Shown: one piece after another, positions 13,301 through 24,610 of the stretch
How the letters are laid out: each line of letters starts with the position of its first letter
Numbering within the stretch: the first letter of the stretch is position 1
Source of the DNA: Odiellus spinosus
Lineage: Eukaryota > Arthropoda > Arachnida > Opiliones > Phalangiidae
Direction: 5' to 3'
NCBI GenBank assembly: GCA_963920705.1
Contig: OY987226.1
Coordinates: 28,714,706-28,778,705, forward strand
Length of the DNA: 64,000 nt
Program-made: the position numbers and the translations under genes
The notes under the pieces: model-generated
Told to the model about the DNA's origin: nothing
Seen by the model: only the letters and a program-made list of their open reading frames with translations
Database searches by the model: none

Positions 13301-16300
13301 AACCATGTTTTTCCAACCATGTTTGTTTTTCCAACCATGTTTTTCCAACCATGTTTTTCCAACCATGTTTTTCCAACCATGTTTTTCCAACCATGTTTTT
13401 CCAACCATGTTTGTTTTTCCAACCATGTTTTTCCAACCATGTTTTTCCAACCATGTTTTTCCAACCATGTTTTTCCAACCATGTTTGTTTTTCCAACCAT
13501 GTTTTTCCAACCATGTTTTTCCAACCATGTTTTTCCAACCATGTTTGTTTTTCCAACCATGTTTTTCCAACCATGTTTTTCCAACCATGTTTGTTTTTCC
13601 AACCATGTTTTTCCAACCATGTTTTTCCAACCATGTTTGTTTTTCCAACCATGTTTTTCCAACCATGTTTTTCCAACCATGTTTTTCCAACCATGTTTTT
13701 CCAACCATGTTTTTCCAACCATGTTTTTCCAACCATGTTTGTTTTTCCAACCATGTTTTTCCAACCATGTTTTTCCAACCATGTTTGTTTTTCCAACCAT
13801 GTTTTTCCAACCATGTTTTTCCAACCATGTTTTTCCAACCATGTTTGTTTTTCCAACCATGTTTTTCCAACCATGTTTGTTTTTCCAACCATGTTTTTCC
13901 AACCATGTTTTTCCAACCATGTTTTTCCAACCATGTTTGTTTTTCCAACCATGTTTTTCCAACCATGTTTTTCCAACCATGTTTTTCCAACCATGTTTTT
14001 CCAACCATGTTTTTCCAACCATGTTTTTCCAACCATGTTTTTCCAACCATGTTTTTCCAACCATGTTTTTCCAACCATGTTTTTCCAACCATGTTTGTTT
14101 TTCCAACCATGTTTTTCCAACCATGTTTTTCCAACCATGTTTTTCCAACCATGTTTTTCCAACCATGTTTGTTTTTCCAACCATGTTTTTCCAACCATGT
14201 TTGTTTTTCCAACCATGTTTTTCCAACCATGTTTTTCCAACCATGTTTGTTTTTCCAACCATGTTTTTCCAACCATGTTTTTCCAACCATGTTTTTCCAA
14301 CCATGTTTTTCCAACCATGTTTTTCCAACCATGTTTTTCCAACCATGTTTGTTTTTCCAACCATGTTTTTCCAACCATGTTTTTCCAACCATGTTTTTCC
14401 AACCATGTTTGTTTTTCCAACCATGTTTTTCCAACCATGTTTTTCCAACCATGTTTTTCCAACCATGTTTGTTTTTCCAACCATGTTTTTCCAACCATGT
14501 TTGTTTTTCCAACCATGTTTTTCCAACCATGTTTTTCCAACCATGTTTTTCCAACCATGTTTGTTTTTCCAACCATGTTTTTCCAACCATGTTTTTCCAA
14601 CCATGTTTTTCCAACCATGTTTTTCCAACCATGTTTTTCCAACCATGTTTTTCCAACCATGTTTTTCCAACCATGTTTTTCCAACCATGTTTTTCCAACC
14701 ATGTTTTTCCAACCATGTTTTTCCAACCATGTTTTTCCAACCATGTTTTTCCAACCATGTTTTTCCAACCATGTTTGTTTTTCCAACCATGTTTTTCCAA
14801 CCATGTTTTTCCAACCATGTTTTTCCAACCATGTTTTTCCAACCATGTTTTTCCAACCATGTTTTTCCAACCATGTTTTTCCAACCATGTTTTTCCAACC
14901 ATGTTTTTCCAACCATGTTTTTCCAACCATGTTTTTCCAACCATGTTTTTCCAACCATGTTTTTCCAACCATGTTTTTCCAACCATGTTTTTCCAACCAT
15001 GTTTTTCCAACCATGTTTTTCCAACCATGTTTTTCCAACCATGTTTTTCCAACCATGTTTTTCCAACCATGTTTTTCCAACCATGTTTTTCCAACCATGT
15101 TTTTCCAACCATGTTTTTCCAACCATGTTTTTCCAACCATGTTTTTCCAACCGTGTTTGTTTTTCCAACCATGTTTTTCCAACCATGTTTTTCCAACCAT
15201 GTTTTTCCAACCATGTTTTTCCAACCATGTTTGTTTTTCCAACCATGTTTTTCCAACCATGTTTTTCCAACCATGTTTTTCCAACCATGTTTTTCCAACC
15301 ATGTTTTTCCAACCATGTTTGTTTTTCCAACCATGTTTTTCCAACCATGTTTTTCCAACCATGTTTTTCCAACCATGTTTGTTTTTCCAACCATGTTTTT
15401 CCAACCATGTTTTTCCAACCATGTTTGTTTTTCCAACCATGTTTTTCCAACCATGTTTTTCCAACCATGTTTGTTTTTCCAACCATGTTTTTCCAACCAT
15501 GTTTTTCCAACCATGTTTTTCCAACCATGTTTTTCCAACCATGTTTTTCCAACCATGTTTTTCCAACCATGTTTGTTTTTCCAACCATGTTTTTCCAACC
15601 ATGTTTTTCCAACCATGTTTGTTTTTCCAACCATGTTTTTCCAACCATGTTTTTCCAACCATGTTTTTCCAACCATGTTTGTTTTTCCAACCATGTTTTT
15701 CCAACCATGTTTGTTTTTCCAACCATGTTTTTCCAACCATGTTTTTCCAACCATGTTTTTCCAACCATGTTTGTTTTTTAAACCATGTTTGTTTTTTAAA
15801 CCATGTTTTTCCAACCATTTTTTTCCAACCATGTTTGTTTTTCCAACCATTTTTTTCCAACCATGTTTTTCCAACCATGTTTGTTTTTCCAACCATGTTT
15901 TTCCAACCATGTTTTTCCAACCATGTTTTTCCAACCATGTTTTTCCAACCATGTTTTTCCAACCATGTTTTTCCAACTATGTTTTTCCAACCATGTTTGT
16001 TTTTCCAACCATGTTTTTCCAACCATGTTTTTCCAACCATGTTTTTCCAACCATGTTTTTCCAACCATGTTTTTCCAACCATGTTTTTCCAACCATGTTT
16101 GTTTTTCCAACCATGTTTTTCCAACCATGTTTTTCCAACCATGTTTTTCCAACCATGTTTTTCCAACCATGTTTGTTTTTCCAACCATGTTTTTCCAACC
16201 ATGTTTTTCCAACCATGTTTGTTTTTCCAACCATGTTTTTCCAACCATGTTTTTCCAACCATGTTTTTCCAACCATGTTTTTCCAACCATGTTTGTTTTT

Positions 16301-16444
16301 CCAACCATGTTTTTCCAACCATGTTTTTCCAACCATGTTTGTTTTTCCAACCATGTTTTTCCAACCATGTTTTTCCAACCATGTTTTTCCAACCATGTTT
16401 GTTTTTCCAACCATGTTTTTCCAACCATGTTTTTCCAACCATGT

Positions 16445-16747
16445 AATAACGTCAATTTATAATAGTGACAATTCGGAGTCAATTAAATACTGGTTTCAAC
16501 TTAAATTTAATTTACGTAAAAGGTTAACAAAAGTACAAAGTGGCCGTTAGGCCCAAATCCTAATTTACAACTGTTTAACACGCGCTCCAAATCAAAAAAA
16601 CAGGTTTTACACGCGCACGATTTAAAAATTTACCTTTTTACAGCGCGTGTGTAATAGAGCTAACACTCGGCTATCCTGACAAAATTTAAACTCCTGGTTA
16701 AAATACTAAAACAAAATTTCGATACAATAAATAGGCCTATATATATT
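16445..16747. other. Non-coding spacer between array 1 and gypsy fragment
   Basis: AT-rich sequence with no convincing ORF. It lies directly downstream, on the minus strand, of the stop codon that ends the truncated gypsy reverse transcriptase. It could be remaining element sequence, for example a rearranged 3' part, or older host DNA. I see no LTR-like TG...CA boundary that can be supported. Confidence 0.5.
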
Positions 16748-18715
16748 TTAATATCCAAGGTAATCGATTTGGCTTTGTAAAAAGAAACATTCCTTCATAT
16801 TCAATGTTAATTTGGCGTTTCGGAGAACTTCAAAAATTTTTCTGAGATGTTCGAGTCCTTTTTTTACATCCTTTGAAGGAATCAGAATATCATCCATATA
16901 AGCCAGTGCTATGGTGTATCGTAAAGGCCCCAACACGTGATAGATCAAACGTGAAAACACCGCCGGAGCATTCGTAAGTCCAAATGGCATGGCATGAAAT
17001 TCATAATGTCCATCAGGCGTTACAAATGCGGTCTTCTCTCGAGAATCCTCATGCACTGGGATCTGATAATATCCGGACGCCAGATCCAGACTAGTAAAAT
17101 ACTTGTTGCCGTGTAATCGTTCGAGTTGATCATCAATAAGTGGTAAAGGAAACGAGTCTCTTTTGGTTATTTTATTCAACGCGCGATAGTCTATGCAAAT
17201 TCGCTCTTCACCATTTTTCTTTTTAACTATTAAGATTGGACTTGCGTAAGGTGAATTCGAATCCACGATGATTCCGGCACTTTTCAACTCCAATATTTTC
17301 AGTCGAACCTTTTCACGTTCACAGTGTGACAACCGATACGGTCGATATGTTATCGGTTGCGATGATTCTAACTCTATTTGCATAGCTGTGAGATCTGTAC
17401 GGCCCAACTCAAATAGATTTTCGGCGAATACATCCCGAAATTCGTTGATCAACTTGATCAGCTCGTTAGATTCAGATGTCGTTACTTTCGGTCCGACATT
17501 TACGTTTTCGAGGATTATCGGTTTTTGTTGGCTTTCTGTGACATTGACTGACATAATTTCGGTTTGAGTTCCGTGCTCTACATCTGTTAGAATTACGGTA
17601 CGTTCGTGTTCGCTATCGAGAGAGCATACTTCAGCTTTAGTCACCTTTTGATTCGGTTGAATGACGAATTCTTTTGCGGACATATTGACAATTGGGAGTA
17701 CGGCATGTCCTTTATTATCTACAAAGAGCACGCTTCTCGGTATACAATGTTCATTTCCAGTTTCGTGACGAAGTTGCGCCTCTACGAAAATGTCTTTGTT
17801 ACTGAATGACATATCTGTAGTATAGATGTTAACTAGTCCAATATAATTAGAGGGAATCACAGACGCTTCTTTGGCCCATAAGTTGGTTTGCTGCTTGGGC
17901 AGATTCGGAATGTGCAAGTTCCGGAGACATTCGTCCTCGTCGCCACTGTGGTGAGTCTCCATAAAAAGTCGGACGGTGTTGTTTCGGCGGACAATAGTGA
18001 CGTCTTCTTGTTCGGTGAATGGCTGTCCGATAAGGATTGGAATGTTTTGAGCGTCATCAGATACAACGTAAACTTCTACTACCGCGCTAGCTTGGTCTAC
18101 TTGAATTTCGGCTGTCAGCAACCCAATAGGCTTGGTACTCCCTGCACCATAACCCCCGATGATACAATGATTTGGTGGAGCTTCATATTTGAGTTGTAAC
18201 TCTTCAGCGTTACTTTTTCTAAGAGCGACGCATTTACTTCCAAGGTCGACATAAGCTCTGATTTCCTTTCCATTTATAGTCGCGTTCTTGAAATATTTTG
18301 CGTTTTTATCCGTGTTATTTGGATCGTCGTCGACATGATGCAGTGTTTTTACGTTTGTGTTTCCGGTTGAACGATTTTGGTTGTTATAATTCGACTTTTG
18401 ACATTGGAAATTTCGATTTCTTTTTTGGGGTTGAGAACAATCCCTAGATACGTGTCCGAAGTTATTACAATTGAAGCAACGGATTTCTCCTTTATCGTTA
18501 AAGTACGGAGTTCTCTTCGAGCGCCATCCTGCATTGCCAGTCGTCCTGTGAAGTTCGGATTTTGATGACGAGGCCATTTGTTCTTTTTCACGAGGGACTG
18601 TACCTTCTCTCGGTGGTTGAGTTTTCGTTTTGTTACAGCTTGCGCTGGACAAACGCAATCGTTCTTCCAAGATCTTGATACAACGCAATAATTCAGGAGG
18701 TGAAGCGTAATCCAG
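16748..18715 (-). pseudogene. Ty3/gypsy gag-pol fragment (zinc knuckle, protease, partial RT)
   Basis: A single open frame runs out of minisatellite array 2 and codes for part of a Ty3/gypsy polyprotein. Counting from the TTG at 18688: a C-X2-C-X4-H-X4-C zinc knuckle at residues 71-84 (nucleocapsid-like); a retropepsin-like domain around 145-230 whose active-site triad reads DLG (148-150) rather than the usual D-S/T-G, followed by ILIGQPF; and a reverse transcriptase from about residue 455 with the catalytic YMDD at 597-600. The frame stops immediately after DYLGY, where a normal element continues into the RT connection, RNase H and integrase, so these domains are missing. There is no start ATG: upstream the frame merges into the array (LVGKN repeats), so the gag N-terminus is missing. 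It is a truncated copy; TTG is not proposed as a real start. Confidence 0.92.
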
Positions 18716-21700
18716 GTTTTTTCCAACCAGGTTTTTTCCAACCAGGTTTTTTCCAACCAGGTTTTTTCCAACCAGGTTTTTTCCAACCAGGTTTTTTCCA
18801 ACCAGGTTTTTTGCAACCAGGTTTTTTCCAACCAGGTTTTTTCCAACCAGGTTTTTTCCAACCAGGTTTTTTCCAACCAGGTTTTTTCCAACCAGGTTTT
18901 TTCCAACCAGGTTTTTTCCAACCAGGTTTTTTCCAACCAGGTTTTTTCCAACCAGGTTTTTTCCAACCAGGTTTTTTCCAACCAGGTTTTTTCCAACCAG
19001 GTTTTTTCCAACCAGGTTTTTTCCAACCAGGTTTTTTCCAACCAGGTTTTTTCCAACCAGGTTTTTTCCAACCAGGTTTTTTCCAACCAGGTTTTTTCCA
19101 ACCAGGTTTTTTCCAACCAGGTTTTTTCCAACCAGGTTTTTTCCAACCAGGTTTTTTCCAACCAGGTTTTTTCCAACCAGGTTTTTTCCAACCAGGTTTT
19201 TTCCAACCAGGTTTTTTCCAACCAGGTTTTTTCCAACCAGGTTTTTTCCAACCAGGTTTTTTCCAACCAGGTTTTTTCCAACCAGGTTTTTTCCAACCAG
19301 GTTTTTTCCAACCAGGTTTTTTCCAACCAGGTTTTTTCCAACCAGGTTTTTTCCAACCCGGTTTTTTCCAACCCGGTTTTTTCCAACCCGGCTTTTTCCA
19401 ACCCGGCTTTTTCCAACCCGGCTTTTTCCAACCCGGCTTTTTCCAACCCGGCTTTTTCCAACCCGGCTTTTTCCAACCCGGCTTTTTCCAACCCGGCTTT
19501 TTCCAACCCGGCTTTTTCCAACCCGGCTTTTTCCAACCCGGCTTTTTCCAACCCGGCTTTTTCCAACCCGGCTTTTTCCAACCCGGCTTTTTCCAACCCG
19601 GCTTTTTCCAACCCGGCTTTTTCCAACCCGGCTTTTTCCAACCCGGCTTTTTCCAACCCGGCTTTTTCCAACCCGGCTTTTTCCAACCCGGCTTTTTCCA
19701 ACCCGGCTTTTTCCAACCCGGCTTTTTCCAACCCGGCTTTTTCCAACCCGGCTTTTTCCAACCCGGCTTTTTCGAACCCGGCTTTTTCGAACCCGGCTTT
19801 TTCGAACCCGGCTTTTTCGAACCCGGCTTTTTCGAACCCGGCTTTTTCGAACCCGGCTTTTTCGAACCCGGCTTTTTCGAACCCGGCTTTTTCGAACCCG
19901 GCTTTTTCGAACCCGGTTTTTTCGAACCCGGTTTTTTCGAACCCGGTTTTTTCGAACCCGGTTTTTTCGAACCCGGTTTTTTCGAACCCGGTTTTTTCGA
20001 ACCCGGTTTTTTCGAACCCGGCTTTTTCGAACCAGGCTTTTTCGAACCAGGCTTTTTCGAACCAGGCTTTTTCGAACCAGGCTTTTTCGAACCAGGCTTT
20101 TTCGAACCAGGCTTTTTCGAACCAGGCTTTTTCGAACCAGGCTTTTTCGAACCAGGCTTTTTCGAACCAGGCTTTTTCGAACCAGGCTTTTTCGAACCAG
20201 GCTTTTTCGAACCAGGCTTTTTCGAACCAGGCTTTTTCGAACCAGGCTTTTTCGAACCAGGTTTTTTCGAACCAGGTTTTTTCGAACCAGGTTTTTTCGA
20301 ACCAGGTTTTTTCGAACCAGGTTTTTTCGAACCAGGTTTTTTCGAACCAGGTTTTTTCGAACCAGGTTTTTTCGAACCAGGTTTTTTCGAACCAGGTTTT
20401 TTCGAACCAGGTTTTTTCGAACCAGGTTTTTTCGAACCAGGTTTTTTCGAACCAGGTTTTTTCGAACCAGGTTTTTTCGAACCAGGTTTTTTCGAACCAG
20501 GTTTTTTCGAACCAGGTTTTTTCGAACCAGGTTTTTTCGAACCAGGTTTTTTCGAACCAGGTTTTTTCGAACCAGGTTTTTTCGAACCAGGTTTTTTCGA
20601 ACCAGGTTTTTTCGAACCAGGTTCTTTCGAACCAGGTTCTTTCGAACCAGGTTCTTTCGAACCAGGTTCTTTCGAACCAGGTTCTTTCGAACCAGGTTCT
20701 TTCGAACCAGGTTCTTTCGAACCAGGTTCTTTCGAACCAGGTTCTTTCGAACCAGGTTCTTTCGAACCAGGTTCTTTCGAACCAGGTTCTTTCGAACCAG
20801 GTTCTTTCGAACCAGGTTCTTTCGAACCAGGTTCTTTCGAACCAGGTTCTTTCGAACCAGGTTCTTTCGAACCAGGTTCTTTCGAACCAGGTTCTTTCGA
20901 ACCAGGTTCTTTCGAACCAGGTTCTTTCGAACCAGGTTCTTTCGAACCAGGTTCTTTCGAACCAGGTTCTTTCGAACCAGGTTCTTTCGAACCAGGTTCT
21001 TTCGAACCAGGTTCTTTCGAACCAGGTTCTTTCGAACCAGGTTCTTTCGAACCAGGTTCTTTCGAACCAGGTTCTTTCGAACCAGGTTCTTTCGAACCAG
21101 GTTCTTTCGAACCAGGTTCTTTCGAACCAGGTTCTTTCGAACCAGGTTCTTTCGAACCAGGTTCTTTCGAACCAGGTTCTTTCGAACCAGGTTCTTTCGA
21201 ACCAGGTTCTTTCGAACCAGGTTCTTTCGAACCAGGTTCTTTCGAACCAGGTTCTTTCGAACCAGGTTCTTTCGAACCAGGTTCTTTCGAACCAGGTTCT
21301 TTCGAACCAGGTTCTTTCGAACCAGGTTCTTTCGAACCAGGTTCTTTCGAACCAGGTTCTTTCGAACCAGGTTCTTTCGAACCAGGTTCTTTCGAACCAG
21401 GTTCTTTCGAACCAGGTTCTTTCGAACCAGGTTCTTTCGAACCAGGTTCTTTCGAACCAGGTTCTTTCGAACCAGGTTCTTTCGAACCAGGTTCTTTCGA
21501 ACCAGGTTCTTTCGAACCAGGTTCTTTCGAACCAGGTTCTTTCGAACCAGGTTCTTTCGAACCAGGTTCTTTCGAACCAGGTTCTTTCGAACCAGGTTCT
21601 TTCGAACCAGGTTCTTTCGAACCAGGTTCTTTCGAACCAGGTTCTTTCGAACCAGGTTCTTTCGAACCAGGTTTTTTCGAACCAGGTTTTTTCGAACCAG

Positions 21701-22940
21701 GTTTTTTCGAACCAGGTTTTTTCGAACCAGGTTTTTTCGAACCAGGTTTTTTCGAACCAGGTTTTTTCGAACCAGGTTTTTTCGAACCAGGTTTTTTCGA
21801 ACCAGGTTTTTTCGAACCAGGTTTTTTCGAACCAGGTTTTTTCGAACCAGGTTTTTTCGAACCAGGTTTTTTCCAACCAGGTTTTTTCCAACCAGGTTTT
21901 TTCCAACCAGGTTTTTTCCAACCAGGTTTTTTCCAACCAGGTTTTTTCCAACCAGGTTTTTTCCAACCAGGTTTTTTCCAACCAGGTTTTTTCCAACCAG
22001 GTTTTTTCCAACCAGGTTTTTTCCAACCAGGTTTTTTCCAACCAGGTTTTTTCCAACCAGGTTTTTTCCAACCAGGTTTTTTCCAACCAGGTTTTTTCCA
22101 ACCAGGTTTTTTCCAACCAGGTTTTTTCCAACCAGGTTTTTTCCAACCAGGTTTTTTCCAACCAGGTTTTTTCCAACCAGGTTTTTTCCAACCAGGTTTT
22201 TTCAAACCAGGTTTTTTCAAACCAGGTTTTTTCAAACCAGGTTTTTTCAAACCAGGTTTTTTCAAACCAGGTTTTTTCAAACCAGGTTTTTTCAAACCAG
22301 GTTTTTTCAGACCATTTTTCAAACCAGGTTTTTTCAAACCAGGTTTTTTCAAACCAGGTTTTTTCAAACCAGGTTTTTTCAAACCAGGTTTTTTCAAACC
22401 AGTTCTTTTCAAACCAGTCTTTTCAAACCAGTCTTTTCAAACCAGTCTTTTCAAACCAGTCTTTTCAAACCAGTCTTTTCAAACCAGTCTTTTCAAACCA
22501 GTCTTTTCAAACCAGTCTTTTCAAACCAGGTTTTTCAAACCAGGTTTTTCAAACCAGGTTTTTCAAACCAGGTTTTTCAAACCAGGTTTTCCAAACCAGG
22601 TTTTCCAAACCAGGTTTTCCAAACCAGGTTTTCCAAACCAGGTTTTTCAAACCAGGTTTTTCAAACCAGGTTTTCCAAACCAGGTTTTTCAAACCAGGTT
22701 TTTCAAACCAGGTTTTTCAAACCAGGTTTTTCAAACCAGGTTTTCCAAATCAGGTTTTCCAAATCAGGTTTTCCAAATCAGGTTTTTCAAATCAGGTTTT
22801 TCAAATCAGGTTTTTCAAATCAGGTTTTTCAAATCAGGTTTTTCAAATCAGGTTTTTCAAATCAGGTTTTTCTAATCAGGTTTTTCTAATCAGGTTTTTC
22901 AAATCAGGTTTTTCAAATCAGGTTTTTCAAATCAAATTTT
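18712..22940. repeat. Minisatellite array 2, 15-bp units ending in 14-bp units
   Basis: The founding unit TTTTTTCCAACCAGG is arranged in homogeneous blocks that differ by single substitutions: CCAACCAGG (to 19350), CCAACCCGG (19351-19770, mostly with GGC), CGAACCCGG (19771-20025), CGAACCAGG with GGC (20026-20255), the same with GGT (20256-20620), TTCTTTCGAACCAGG (20621-21665, about 70 copies), CGAACCAGG again (21666-21865), CCAACCAGG again (21866-22199), CAAACCAGG (22200-22400), then 14-bp units ending in CCAGTC, CCAGG and finally ATCAGG. The core word TTTTTCCAACCA is shared with array 1. Long open frames across it are a consequence of a stop-free 15-bp unit and are not called as genes. Confidence 0.97.
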
Positions 22941-23345
22941 TCTTTGATACCAGTCTGAACGCGGATTTATATCTAATCTTTATTAATTTATCTTGGATAC
23001 ACGTGTGAACGTGGCTTCATATCGAATATTTATTAATTTTTAACTTAGATACCCGTGCGAACAGGCATTTATATATTATCTTTGTCATTTTATCTTGGGT
23101 ACTCGTGCGAACGGGACTTAATATCTATTCTTTATTAAGTCATTTTATCTTGGATACCCTGCGAACACGCCTTTATATCTAATCTTTATTCATTTTTACC
23201 TTGGATACCCTTGTGAAGGCACCTCTACATCTAATCTTTATCGTCTTATCTTGGCCACCCGTGAAAACGCACCATAATATCTAAAATTTATTAATTCATT
23301 TTATCTTGAACACCCGTGAAAACACGACTTTATCTAATCAACCTA
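22940..23345. repeat. Degenerate ~50-55-bp tandem repeat
   Basis: About eight diverged units, each containing a version of GGATACCCGTGCGAAC followed by an AT-rich stretch with ATCTAATCTTTATTAATTT. The repeated GATAC-like word recurs every 50 to 55 bp (near 22946, 22995, 23048, 23097, 23152, 23203, 23257 and 23311). It abuts the end of array 2 but is unrelated to it in sequence and far more diverged, so it is presumably older. No coding potential is seen. Confidence 0.8.
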
Positions 23346-23700
23346 TAAGAAAATATTGAATATCTTCGAAAATATCTTTTATATTAAATTTAAGTTTCAG
23401 CAACATTGGTTTTTAGATTAAGTTAAATCATTTAATCTGTTTTAATTTTAATTTAAATGAATATTACGTTTCAATTCAGTAAAAGCTATAACCTCAGAAG
23501 GCTAAAATAGACGCGAATCCAAAAGATACTATATAAGGCGTTCGTTTATCATTATAAACTAACAAGCGAGTAACGGTTGCTGCTCTTCAATGAGCTCTGG
23601 TGGATGTACGTTTACAGCATGGTAGAAGCTAATAACTGTATATGCGAATTCTATTGGAGGGTCAAGCGCCGTGGGTGATGACGTCTTCCTCTGACGTCAC
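23346..23700. promoter_or_regulatory. AT-rich region with TATA box and CRE-like palindrome
   Basis: A good TATA motif (TATATAAG) lies at 23530-23537, and a perfect cAMP-response-element palindrome, TGACGTCA, at 23692-23699. A second ATGACGTC word precedes it at about 23678. Together with the tandem donor-site repeats just downstream this looks like a promoter and leader oriented to the plus strand, but no ORF of useful length follows directly. Repeated in copy 2 (TATA at 33508-33515). Confidence 0.4.
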
Positions 23701-23702
23701 GT

Positions 23703-23855
23703 ACAGACAGATCCTCTCCGCGAACTAAAAGTTCATTTGGAGAGGTAAGAAGACAAAAGTTTTACCGATTCGATGACGTAACAGACAGAACCTCTCCGTG
23801 AACTAAAAGTTCACTCGGAGAGGTAAGGAGACGAAAGTTTTTCGATTCGATGACG
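23703..23855 (+). repeat. Two 78-bp tandem units, each a hairpin ending in a splice-donor consensus
   Basis: The units begin at 23703 and 23781 (ACAGACAGA...). Each contains CCTCTCC, GAACTAAAAGTTC and GGAGAGG, which fold into a stem with a short AAA loop, and then GAGAGGTAAG, a near-perfect 5' splice-site consensus (GT at 23745 and 23823). Each ends near GATTCGATGACGT. The function is unknown. Confidence 0.6.
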
Positions 23856-23958
23856 TATTTCGTCTTATTGCAAGACGCCGACGCACACGCCAACGCCGAC
23901 GCCGACGCCAACGCCGCAGTGAATACAGTACCTAGACCCCACTAGGGTTGGGTCTAGC
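23838..23958 (+). repeat. Direct repeat, left copy (GACGCCGACGC-rich)
   Basis: A segment with TTTTTCGAT, GATGACGT, TTTCGTCTT, a run of GACGCC/AACGCC and GCAGTGAATACAGTACC recurs at 27950-28035 in the same orientation. The GACGCC run is longer here, indicating a small internal expansion. Near its end, CTAGACCC and GGGTCTAG form a perfect 8-bp hairpin stem around a 10-nt loop, only in this left copy. Confidence 0.7.
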
Positions 23959-23965
23959 TAAAAAC

Positions 23966-24610
23966 CGAAAATACAAAATTGGAGTGCGGAGATTGCTTCC
24001 GGCGTGCCGTCATATATGACCTCGGAGTGTTTAGATTTATACAAGTGGTTAGAGTTATCATTGAAAATTAAATGGACTGACGCCGGGGAGTTGATTTACA
24101 ACAGTTATTGGGGGGTACTCTCGTGCTAAGCGGGGGTACCAGCCTCGGCGTCATCCTACGCCATTGAGTCGGTCCTTGTGGATCACGGTTTCATTACGGG
24201 GGCCGTATGGCACTGCTGTGTGGGTTCTGGTCGCCATGCCTTATACCTTCCTTCTGCTGCCTTAGCCTCTCTGCACGTGTGTGCGGGTGCACTGGCTCTA
24301 CATAGCCTTGCTTCCGTTCCGGGCGTGGTTTCGCGTGCGGCACTAGCGGACAAATGATGAAGCCGCACGCAATGGCGGGGGTGTTGTGTGCTACCCAGCA
24401 CGGTGCACCCCCTCATCAAACAAATCTGAGTTGATTTACAACAAGCGTAGAGTCGTAGGATCGAACATCGTCGATCTCCTAGCTTATTCAGTATCAAAAT
24501 CCAAGAAAAAAATCGCCGTCACGGGCTCGAAAGAGTTCTACGAATTGTTGTATAAAGTGAACGCACCAAGATCTCTAATAAAAATCCGCAAACGTGAAGA
24601 GGGAACATAA
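23966..24610 (+). pseudogene. Inverted partial copy of the small Polinton-like gene at 24742-25104
   Basis: The plus strand at 23966-24103 and 24444-24520 is the reverse complement of 24680-24887, so the two form a large fold-back with a loop of about 160 bp. Read on the plus strand it starts at KIQNWSAEIASG, runs to GELIYN, is interrupted by a 324-bp insertion with a target duplication, then resumes with VVGSNIVDLLAY and KEFYELLYKVNAPRSLI and ends in a stop at 24608-24610. It lacks the N-terminal half but keeps the C-terminal part that the minus-strand gene has lost. A second frame just after the stop is acidic (DETEDEYYSDD), suggesting a frameshift near the end. It is a non-functional fragment. 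Confidence 0.75.
24088..24443. mobile_element. ~324-bp GC-rich insertion with 16-bp target-site duplication
   Basis: GAGTTGATTTACAACA occurs at 24088-24103 and again at 24428-24443, flanking 324 bp (24104-24427) that interrupt the inverted gene copy exactly at that word. The insert is GC-rich, unlike its surroundings, with GGGGGGTACTCTCG at one end and CAAACAAATCT at the other. A 16-bp target duplication without terminal inverted repeats suggests target-primed retroposition, that is a 5'-truncated LINE tail or a SINE, probably oriented to the minus strand. No reverse-transcriptase motif remains, so the family is not identified. Confidence 0.65.

Larger units (their letters stand above)
1..16444. 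repeat. Minisatellite array 1, 14-bp and 18-bp units
   Basis: The whole stretch is built from a 14-bp unit (CCATGTTTTTCCAA) interspersed with an 18-bp version in which an extra TTTG follows CCATG. It begins before the window and ends sharply at about 16444, where the unit breaks off into unrelated sequence (gtaataacg). Point variants mark individual units: CCCAG, CCCTG, CCCACC, TTACAACC, CCGACC, CCAAAAATG and runs of ten T. Neither unit creates a stop codon on either strand, so several frames stay open for kilobases; I treat this as a by-product of the unit and not as coding. The last 700 bp (15770-15870) are more degenerate, with TTAAACC and CCATTTTTTTCC variants. Confidence 0.98.

Noticed and set aside
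1-16444. Telomere or CRISPR-like array
   Set aside because: The unit does not match known arthropod telomere repeats such as TTAGG, and there are no unique spacers between repeats. A subtelomeric position cannot be excluded, since the array runs off the window edge.
3-16550. An open frame of more than 5500 codons (MFFQPCFSNHVFPT repeats) and equally long ones in the other frames and on the other strand
   Set aside because: The 14-bp and 18-bp units contain no stop codon in any reading phase, so every frame is open for long distances. Six overlapping giant ORFs with no unique domain indicate a repeat artefact.
17268-18199. Short plus-strand ORFs inside the gypsy fragment
   Set aside because: They lie antisense to the clear gag-pol frame and have no recognisable content.
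18349-22875. Giant repeat proteins (FFQPG, KKPGS, EKTWF types) across array 2
   Set aside because: The 15-bp unit is a multiple of three and stop-free on both strands, which automatically gives periodic 5-residue proteins. No start context, signal peptide or conserved end supports expression.
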